From Emticicia sp. BO119 (GTDB lineage Bacteria; Bacteroidota; Bacteroidia; Cytophagales; Spirosomataceae): 64,000 nucleotides of DNA. Position numbers and translations under genes: made by a program. Each line of letters opens with the position of its first letter. The first letter of the stretch is position 1. Of the stretch, positions 43,878 to 50,652 are shown piece by piece. The notes under the pieces were generated by a model, which saw only the letters and a program-made list of their open reading frames with translations, was not told the DNA's origin and searched no databases. The stretch lies in assembly GCF_013912375.1 (NCBI RefSeq), contig NZ_JACETV010000003.1, positions 186,001-250,000 on the forward strand, written 5' to 3'.

Positions 43878-44540
43878 ATGAGCGATATTTTCAAAACATT
43901 AAAGGGTCTTTTTGTAGTACAAACTTCAACAGAGGGAGAAACCACCGAAAGTAATACTCCAGCCAAACCGGAAGCAAAAACTACCACTACTGCCACAAGT
44001 GCAGTACCCCATATACCTGAAGGAAAAGCCTCAGAAAAATTTTATGACATCCTGCTAAATGCCATGGAGGCCAATAATCAGGAAGGCTTTGACTATCTGG
44101 AGTATAAAAAATCTCTGCAAACCCTTGCCAAAATGCCTATGGATGAGCAGACCCGCTATTTTTCGGCGTTTGCGGCTGCGCAGGCAATGGGTGTAACATC
44201 ACAGAAACTAACAGATTCAGCTAATTTTTATCTGAAAGTACTGGCTTCAGAAGATGCCAAGTTTCAGGAGTCGGTAGCCGCTCAACGAGAGAAACAAATC
44301 GGAAATAAAGATAGAGCTATCAATGACTTAGAGGCCACCATTAAAGCCAAAACCGAGCAGATTGCCAAAATGACTCAGGAAATACAGGCACACCAGGCAG
44401 ATATGGAAAAAATGAAAGCAGAGATTTCGGATGCAGTTATCAAAATTGAAACAACTTTAAGTGACTTCCATGCTACTTTCAACGAATTGACTACTCAGAT
44501 TGGCAAAGACGTTGAAAATATGGGCAAATATTTAAAATAA
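43878..44540 (+). CDS. Soluble coiled-coil protein, first gene of the ABC/Ppx-like locus
   Basis: A 220-residue protein without signal peptide or membrane helix. Residues ~18-45 are Thr/Ala/Glu-rich and probably unstructured. Residues ~50-125 form a helical domain (EKFYDILLNAMEANNQEGFD, a hydrophobic AFAAAQAMG stretch). Residues ~130-215 form a long coiled coil (NDLEATIKAKTEQIAKMTQE and on). I know no family for it. As the first gene of a six-gene run it may be a cytosolic partner of the coiled-coil membrane protein encoded next. Confidence 0.75.
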   Translation: MSDIFKTLKGLFVVQTSTEGETTESNTPAKPEAKTTTTATSAVPHIPEGKASEKFYDILLNAMEANNQEGFDYLEYKKSLQTLAKMPMDEQTRYFSAFAAAQAMGVTSQKLTDSANFYLKVLASEDAKFQESVAAQREKQIGNKDRAINDLEATIKAKTEQIAKMTQEIQAHQADMEKMKAEISDAVIKIETTLSDFHATFNELTTQIGKDVENMGKYLK

Positions 44541-44648
44541 GTAAAACCCTGATTCTAAAGGAGAAAGCCCCATATCTCTTATAGGATTAAAACATACATG
44601 ATAAATTTTAGCAGACTTCTCCGGGGGCGGAGGGTTACCCGATAAAAT

Positions 44649-45632
44649 ATGGAAATGCAAGAAATGAAACCCAAATCATTTTGGGAACGCCCGGAAGGCA
44701 AGACAGGTACTCTTTTAGGCGCAGGTTTACTATTAGGTGGCGGTGTGCTTCTGTATAAAGCCCTGCCCTACCTCATTACTTTAGCTTCAAACACGCTTTA
44801 TCTGGCTGGTTTGCTGATAGTACTGGCGGCGGTTATCTATATGATACTCGACCCTAAAATGAGAAATCTGATTTTCTATATTTACAAAAGTATAATGCGC
44901 TGGATAACTGGTCTTTTTGTTCAATTGGACCCGATTGGAATCCTGAAGACATATATTGATGAACTGAAGGGCAATCTGGGCAAAATGAATCAGCAGATTT
45001 CGACGCTGAAAGGCCAGATGTATAATCTGAAAACTATCATCGAAACCAATAAAAAACAGATTCAGAATGACCTCAATCTGGCAAGTAAAGCGAAAGAGAC
45101 AGATAAACAGGCCATGATGGTACTGAAAGCCCGTAAGGCAGGCCGCTTACAGGAGTCTAATGTAAAGCTGGAGGATTTATACAAAAAAATGGAGATTTTA
45201 TACCGGGTTTTAGGTAAAATGTATGAAAACTCTGAAGTAATGCTGGAAGATATTAAAGACCAGGTAGCGGTAAAAGAACAGGAGCGTAAAGCCATTCGAG
45301 CCAGTCACTCTGCCATGCGTTCGGCCATGAATATCCTGAATGGTAACAAAGACCAGCGCCAGATGTTTGATATGGCTATGGAATCAATTGCAGATGATGT
45401 AAGCCAGAAAGTCGGTGAAATGGAACGTTTCATGGAAATGTCGTCTAACTTCATGGACTCTATCGACCTGCAGAATGGAGTATTTGAGGAAGAAGGCCTG
45501 AAAATGCTGGAAAAATGGGAGCAGGAAGGGGTATCGTTACTATTGGGTAATGATAAAAAAGCCCTCATTGCAGGCAAAGATGTGCCTACTACCCGACCTT
45601 CAGGCAATCAGTACGATAAACTTTTTGAATAA
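44649..45632 (+). CDS. Membrane-anchored PspA-like coiled-coil protein
   Basis: A 327-residue protein. Two N-terminal membrane helices (near residues 18-37 and 42-66) precede a long helical region (about 90-300). That region reads like PspA/ESCRT-III helices: LKTYIDELKGNLGKMNQQIS, a second arm rich in Lys/Gln, KARKAGRLQESNVKLEDLY and a Met-rich helix. A short tail follows. PspA proteins bind and remodel the inner membrane under stress; here the helices are tethered. The resemblance is by pattern, not an alignment, so a generic coiled-coil scaffold remains possible. It ends 18 bp before the binding-protein gene. Confidence 0.62.
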   Translation: MEMQEMKPKSFWERPEGKTGTLLGAGLLLGGGVLLYKALPYLITLASNTLYLAGLLIVLAAVIYMILDPKMRNLIFYIYKSIMRWITGLFVQLDPIGILKTYIDELKGNLGKMNQQISTLKGQMYNLKTIIETNKKQIQNDLNLASKAKETDKQAMMVLKARKAGRLQESNVKLEDLYKKMEILYRVLGKMYENSEVMLEDIKDQVAVKEQERKAIRASHSAMRSAMNILNGNKDQRQMFDMAMESIADDVSQKVGEMERFMEMSSNFMDSIDLQNGVFEEEGLKMLEKWEQEGVSLLLGNDKKALIAGKDVPTTRPSGNQYDKLFE

Positions 45633-45650
45633 GATCTAAACTAAAAAAGA

Positions 45651-47192
45651 ATGAAAACAACACTCACCCCATTTGCCCGCTTTCTGATTACGCTCGCAAT
45701 TCTTGCCGGGCTATTTTTTGGAGGGAAATATCTGCTGGATAATACCGAATGGGGCAAATCTCTGAAAAACGGGTCTGCAACTGACAGAAAATCAGCTGAT
45801 AATGATGGCAATGCTGCTTCAGGTGATGTGGTGAAGGTAGGTGTGGTTACCTGGGGTGGGTATGCTGGCGGACAGTATTTTAATAATGGTTTCAAACCCA
45901 ACGCTGATTCGCGCTATAGAGAAGACTATGGCTTTGATGTGGAATTTAAGGTGCTTGACGATTTTGAAGCGTCACGCGCGGCCTGGAAAAATGGCGATAT
46001 AGATTTGCTCTGGACAACAGCCGATGCCTTTCCGACAGAGGCATCAGGTTTGAGTGATTTCGACCCACAGATTGTTTTCCAGTCGGACTGGTCGCGTGGT
46101 GGTGATGCCATTGTGGCACGCAGAGGTATCAATTCAGTGGCAGACCTGAAAGGCAAGAAAATTGCTGTAGCTGAGCTAACACCTTCGCACTCATTCCTGC
46201 TTTGGTTATTAGAAGCAGGCGGCTTGAAGCTGTCTGATGTGGAAATTGTAAAACAGGCAAGTGCCATTGATGCCGCCAGTATTTTCAAGGCCAAACAGGT
46301 AGACGCTGCCGTGGTGTGGTCGCCTGATGATGCCCTATGCGTACAGGCCGTTGAAGGCTCAAAAGTATTGCAAAGTACCAAATCGGCATCCAATATCATC
46401 GCTGACGTATTTATTGCCAAGAAAAAATGGGTAGATACCAACACCGATAAACTACAGAAGTTATATGAAGGCTGGATGAAAGGCGCAGCCGAAATCAATA
46501 CCGATGCCAAAGCCAAAAACGAAGCAGCAAAGATTTTAGCTGCTCAGTTTCAGATTTCAGAAGCAGACGCCCTGCAATCTATCAATAACGTGCGCCTTAC
46601 CACTCACGGTGATAACCTGAATTTTTTCGGCAAAAATGCTGATTATAAAGGAGTAACAGGTGAGCAACTCTATAGCCGCATGGGTGGTGTGTATAAAGGC
46701 TTAGGTTATGTAGACAAATTAGTCAACTGGCGTATTGTAGCTAACCCAACAGCTATCAATGCGACTTCGCTTTCGGGCAATGCCAATGATGCCGAAGGAC
46801 AAAAAACCTTTACAACAGTGTCATCTGAGGATGCCACTAAAGAAGCCATTGCTACCAAACGGGTCAGTATCAGTTTCCGCTCAGGTGAATATCAGTTAGA
46901 CGATAACGCCAAGTATATTGTAGATAAAGAAATGGTTGAGATAGCCAAGGCATTTTCTGGTGCACGTATCAGAGTAGAGGGCAATACAGACAATGTGGGT
47001 AGTGCTGCAACTAATACAGCGTTGTCAAAAAGAAGAGCACAATCGGTAGTTGATTACATGGTCAGTACTTACGGAATGCCCCGTAATCGCTTTATTGTGG
47101 TAGGAAACGGTCCAGGCAAACCCATAGCCTCTAATGATACAGAAGAAGGCAAAAGTAAGAACCGACGTACTGATTTTGAGATTGTAGAATAA
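45651..47192 (+). CDS. Membrane-anchored ABC substrate-binding protein fused to an OmpA peptidoglycan-binding domain
   Basis: A 513-residue protein: an uncleaved N-terminal membrane helix (FLITLAILAGLFFGG, residues 11-25), a short linker, a periplasmic binding domain of the NMT1/TauA type (about 60-365; KVGVVTWGGYAGGQYF, DLKGKKIAVAELTPSHSF, VDAAVVWSPDDA) and a C-terminal OmpA domain (about 403-512) with the diaminopimelate-binding pattern GNTDNVG...LSKRRAQSV and ending NRRTDFEIVE. So the binding protein is held at both the inner membrane and the peptidoglycan. A permease and ATPase follow 42 bp later. The ligand is unknown; TauA relatives bind sulfonates, nitrate or pyrimidine-like compounds. 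Confidence 0.87.
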   Translation: MKTTLTPFARFLITLAILAGLFFGGKYLLDNTEWGKSLKNGSATDRKSADNDGNAASGDVVKVGVVTWGGYAGGQYFNNGFKPNADSRYREDYGFDVEFKVLDDFEASRAAWKNGDIDLLWTTADAFPTEASGLSDFDPQIVFQSDWSRGGDAIVARRGINSVADLKGKKIAVAELTPSHSFLLWLLEAGGLKLSDVEIVKQASAIDAASIFKAKQVDAAVVWSPDDALCVQAVEGSKVLQSTKSASNIIADVFIAKKKWVDTNTDKLQKLYEGWMKGAAEINTDAKAKNEAAKILAAQFQISEADALQSINNVRLTTHGDNLNFFGKNADYKGVTGEQLYSRMGGVYKGLGYVDKLVNWRIVANPTAINATSLSGNANDAEGQKTFTTVSSEDATKEAIATKRVSISFRSGEYQLDDNAKYIVDKEMVEIAKAFSGARIRVEGNTDNVGSAATNTALSKRRAQSVVDYMVSTYGMPRNRFIVVGNGPGKPIASNDTEEGKSKNRRTDFEIVE

Positions 47193-47234
47193 GTTATCAG
47201 AAACCGTTTCTTAAATCAAAACTCCAAAACCGCT

Positions 47235-48269
47235 ATGTTTAAACTTCATGGCAAACTCACTACGCAACAGACTTTAGTGTTAGGCATATTGGGTTTGGTA
47301 ATATTTCTTGTGTGCTGGTTTTTGCTGGCCGAGGCGTTTTCAGAGCAAAAGGCCGTGGTTTCTGCAACAGATTCAACCAAAATTAGTTATGAGAAAGTAT
47401 ATCCACTCCTGCCACGCCCCGACAGAGTAGTGAAATCGTATCAGGAATTATCACAGAAAGATGGTTTGTGGTCAAACACTTCCCGTTCAATCTGGCTTAA
47501 TCTGAAAGGCTATTTCTGGGCTGTTATTTTAGCTATTCCTTTAGGAGCAATTATTGCTTTAATTCCACTTTTAAGAGGGCTCTTCAGTAAGCATGTAGAC
47601 GCTTTAAGGTACTTACCATTAACTGCTCTAACCGGACTGTTCATTATTTGGTTTGGCATTGAAGACCAGATGAAGATTGCCTTTCTGGCCTTTGGGGTTC
47701 TGGTCTATCTCCTGCCCATTGTAGTGCAACGCATAGACGAAACCGAAGATGTATATCTGAAAACTGCCTATACATTAGGTGCAAGCAACTGGCAGATTAT
47801 CAAAAGCGTGTATATGCCTTCGGTCTTTTCTAAGCTGATTGATGATATACGGGTATTGACTGCTATCTCATGGACTTACATCATTATTGCCGAATTACTC
47901 AATCGTGAAGGAGGCATAGGCGCATTGATTTACATTAAAGCCAGGCAGGGGCAAATCGATAAAGTATTTGCGATTCTGATAGTAATTATTCTGATTGGCT
48001 TTTTACAGGACAGGCTCTTTGCTTATCTGGACAAAAGGTTTTTCCCGAATAAATACTACAAAACCACTGTTGCCGGCAACGAAGAAGTCAGGTATGGAGT
48101 TTGGATTATTTTAGGGACTTTTACCCTTAAAGTCTTACAGGAAATCTTTCTTCCACATATTTCGGAGAGCATCAACAGTTTTATCTGGATTGTGGTACTG
48201 GCAAGCGTGGGTGTAGTATTGTATGGAGAATTCAGACTCAGAACACAAGCCAAGAGTGCTGCTAACTAA
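47235..48269 (+). CDS. ABC transporter permease, TauC/SsuC-like with extra C-terminal membrane pair
   Basis: A 344-residue inner-membrane permease. After a first helix (about 12-34) and a ~50-residue periplasmic stretch comes the binding-protein-dependent transport domain (about 85-270). The ATPase-contacting EAA loop is present: AYTLGASNWQIIKSVYMPSV. Ordinary TauC/SsuC permeases end near residue 255-270, whereas this one continues with two further helices (about 288-306 and 314-334) and a basic end. The extra pair is not explained by the transport family. The gene sits between its binding protein and ATPase. Confidence 0.86.
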   Translation: MFKLHGKLTTQQTLVLGILGLVIFLVCWFLLAEAFSEQKAVVSATDSTKISYEKVYPLLPRPDRVVKSYQELSQKDGLWSNTSRSIWLNLKGYFWAVILAIPLGAIIALIPLLRGLFSKHVDALRYLPLTALTGLFIIWFGIEDQMKIAFLAFGVLVYLLPIVVQRIDETEDVYLKTAYTLGASNWQIIKSVYMPSVFSKLIDDIRVLTAISWTYIIIAELLNREGGIGALIYIKARQGQIDKVFAILIVIILIGFLQDRLFAYLDKRFFPNKYYKTTVAGNEEVRYGVWIILGTFTLKVLQEIFLPHISESINSFIWIVVLASVGVVLYGEFRLRTQAKSAAN

Positions 48270-48286
48270 TCTTAATTGCGAAGGAA

Positions 48287-49093
48287 ATGATAAAGTTTAC
48301 AGATACACCCCTTAACAACATCATTGAGCTAAAGAATGTCTCACAGAGTTATGATGGAGGGAAAAGCTATGTAATTCAGGATTTAAACCTTTTGATTGAA
48401 GATAAACCGGCGCAGGGGCAGTTTATTGTCTTGTTAGGGGCATCGGGTTGTGGTAAATCTACGGTGCTACGCTATATTTCTGGTTTACAGGAGCCTACTT
48501 CGGGGGAGATATTGTTGTATGAGAAAAAACTGGCAAGCGGGCAGCACGTGGGCATGGTATTTCAACAATATTCGTCGTTTCCTTGGCTCACAGTATTAGA
48601 AAATGTAGCTTTGGGGCTCGAATATCAGGGACTCGGCAAGAAAGAACGCAATGAAAAAGCAATGGAAATGCTTAAACTGGTTGGCTTGCAAGGACACGAA
48701 AACAAGTTTGCTCAATACCCTACCTTGTCTGGCGGACAGTTGCAAAGGGTAGCTATTGCCCGCAGCTTGTTAGTGAACCCGGATATTCTTTTGATGGACG
48801 AACCCTTTGGGGCTTTAGACATCAACACCCGCTTACAGATGCAGGAATTATTATTAGAGATATGGCATAAAATTCATCCAACCATTATTTTTGTGACGCA
48901 TGATATTTCGGAAGCGGTTTATCTGGGTGATGATATATATATGATGAAAGCACCACCCTCGTTAATTACTGAGCACGTAAAAGTAGATTTACCCCTTAAC
49001 CGTAATCATGAAACCAAACGTCAGAAAAGATTTGTAGAGTTAGTAAGAGAGGTAGAAGATAAGATGATTGTATTGGGAGGTGGAAAGATTTAA
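48287..49093 (+). CDS. ABC transporter ATP-binding protein, SsuB/TauB-like
   Basis: A 268-residue ATPase with Walker A VLLGASGCGKSTVLR, the Q-loop GMVFQQYSSFPWLTVLENV, signature LSGGQLQRVAIARSLL, Walker B ILLMDEPFGALD and the switch His in FVTHDISEAVYLGDD. The Q-loop and D-loop sequences are of the nitrate/sulfonate/taurine importer class. It begins 17 bp after the permease gene with an AAGGAA ribosome-binding site. It energises the preceding permease. Confidence 0.93.
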   Translation: MIKFTDTPLNNIIELKNVSQSYDGGKSYVIQDLNLLIEDKPAQGQFIVLLGASGCGKSTVLRYISGLQEPTSGEILLYEKKLASGQHVGMVFQQYSSFPWLTVLENVALGLEYQGLGKKERNEKAMEMLKLVGLQGHENKFAQYPTLSGGQLQRVAIARSLLVNPDILLMDEPFGALDINTRLQMQELLLEIWHKIHPTIIFVTHDISEAVYLGDDIYMMKAPPSLITEHVKVDLPLNRNHETKRQKRFVELVREVEDKMIVLGGGKI

Positions 49094-49249
49094 GAATGAA
49101 TGGTCAGGAACAATGGCCATCACAAGTCTGGGACTTTGATTGAGCAAAGAATAAAGCCATTTAAGCCGAAATACAATAAATTTAAGTAAATACCAAAATA
49201 ACAAATATCCATTTACACAAAATCTCAGTAGATTTTAACTTTTAACACA

Positions 49250-50308
49250 ATGAAAACAACACTTACACCATTTGCCAGATTTCTGATTACCCTTGCGATT
49301 CTTGCGGGTTTATTTTTTGGGGGCAAATATATTCTTGAAAATACCGCCTGGGGCAGGTCTGTGTTGAATAAAAGCAATGAGACCACCACAGAAGAATCAT
49401 CCACGAAAGCACCGGAAGATGGCCCGGCAGCTGAAAGTTCTGCTACAGCTACCTCATCTGGCAGTGAGAACAGTGATAATGAAGCCACAGCTGCAGGTTC
49501 TTCTTCATTCAGTTTTGTAGCACCTGAGCCTGTGAATGGCAAACTGAAAGGTGTGGTAGAATTAGGTGCCAGCGGTTTCAACTCATTCATTGTAAGAATA
49601 GACAAAAGTAAAAACTGGAAACTGGAAAAATCAGAGTTCGGAAACAGTCTCGTAACCGAAAACATGGCTACTGATGAGGACATCAGAACAGGTCTGAAAA
49701 AATATATCGGTAGTATGCTTGATTTCGGTGTGAGTGGCCGTGATATTCACTTTGTGGTGAGTTCGGGTGCAGTAAAAGCAGATGTTACACAGAAAATCGT
49801 AAAGAACTTAAAAGCACTTAATTATTTCGTAAATACTGTATCACCAGAGCAAGAGGGCGCTCTGGCCTTGAAATGTGTACTACCTAAAGATTTTGAAGAC
49901 GAGGCTTTTGTAACTGATATTGGTTCGGGTAATACCAAAATCTCATGGTCGAGCAACGGCAGTGTATCGGCCCTTGAGACCTATGGAGCAAAATATTTCC
50001 AGAATGGCGTAGATGATGGCAAAGTATATGATGACGTAAAAGACAAAGCCTCATCAATACCAGGCATGAAACGCAAAACCTGTTTTATTATAGGCGGGGT
50101 GCCTTTTTCAATGGCTAAGAAAGTGAGAAACGGCAAAGAACGCTATACTGTTTTGAAAGAACCAGCCTATTACAAAGATCTGAAAGATGCCAAGGATAAA
50201 TCAGGCGTAAATATCTATAAGGCTATTAAAGATGCTACTAATTGTAATCAGTTCGTTTTCGACTGGGATGCGAATTTTACGATTGGTTTTTTGTTAGGAT
50301 TACCTTGA
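49250..50308 (+). CDS. Membrane-anchored Ppx/GppA-like ASKHA-fold protein
   Basis: A 352-residue protein. Residues 1-27 are identical to those of the binding-protein fusion at 45651 (same membrane anchor). A Ser/Thr/Ala/Glu-rich linker (about 42-92) leads to an actin-like domain resembling exopolyphosphatase/GppA: first phosphate loop GVVELGASGFNSFIVRID (100-118), VVSSGAVKAD, TVSPEQEGALALK with candidate catalytic Glu200 or Glu202, and second phosphate loop VTDIGSGNTKISW (221-233). Ppx enzymes hydrolyse polyphosphate or (p)ppGpp. With the shared anchor the domain would face the periplasm, where ATP is scarce, which is unusual. Canonical first-loop Asp is Glu. Last gene of the locus. Confidence 0.8.
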   Translation: MKTTLTPFARFLITLAILAGLFFGGKYILENTAWGRSVLNKSNETTTEESSTKAPEDGPAAESSATATSSGSENSDNEATAAGSSSFSFVAPEPVNGKLKGVVELGASGFNSFIVRIDKSKNWKLEKSEFGNSLVTENMATDEDIRTGLKKYIGSMLDFGVSGRDIHFVVSSGAVKADVTQKIVKNLKALNYFVNTVSPEQEGALALKCVLPKDFEDEAFVTDIGSGNTKISWSSNGSVSALETYGAKYFQNGVDDGKVYDDVKDKASSIPGMKRKTCFIIGGVPFSMAKKVRNGKERYTVLKEPAYYKDLKDAKDKSGVNIYKAIKDATNCNQFVFDWDANFTIGFLLGLP

Positions 50309-50399
50309 GGAATCAATCATGAATACTGAATTAGCGAATATCTTATTTAGTGATTGAGCGAACATACGACACAGTTGAGTTCTCCCACTTTATAGATGC

Positions 50400-50594
50400 G
50401 GGAGTGTCTAAAAAGGTTTTTACGCCAAATAATATTTGGAAAAGACCCCATCCCAACCCTTCCCAACAATGGGGAAGGGCTAAAAAGTCCCTCTCCCCAC
50501 AGTTGGGGAGAGGGATTTAGGGTGTGGGCGGACGCCGCGCGGGTTGAGATTAGCCAAATAATATTTTGCGACTCTGGACTTTTTAGACACCCCC
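50400..50594 (+). mobile_element. MITE-like element, copy 3 (195 bp)
   Basis: From GGGAGTGTCTAAAAAGG to CTTTTTAGACACCCCC. Internal hairpins: TCCCTCTCCCC against GGGGAGAGGGA, and CCCTTCCC against GGGGAAGGG. Nearly identical to copy 2 in inverted orientation. It lies between the end of the ABC/Ppx-like locus and the end of the converging permease gene. Confidence 0.88.
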
Positions 50595-50652
50595 TAATTC
50601 AGGTGCTCTGCAAATCTTATATCAGTCAATCTAATCAGACAACTACATACCT

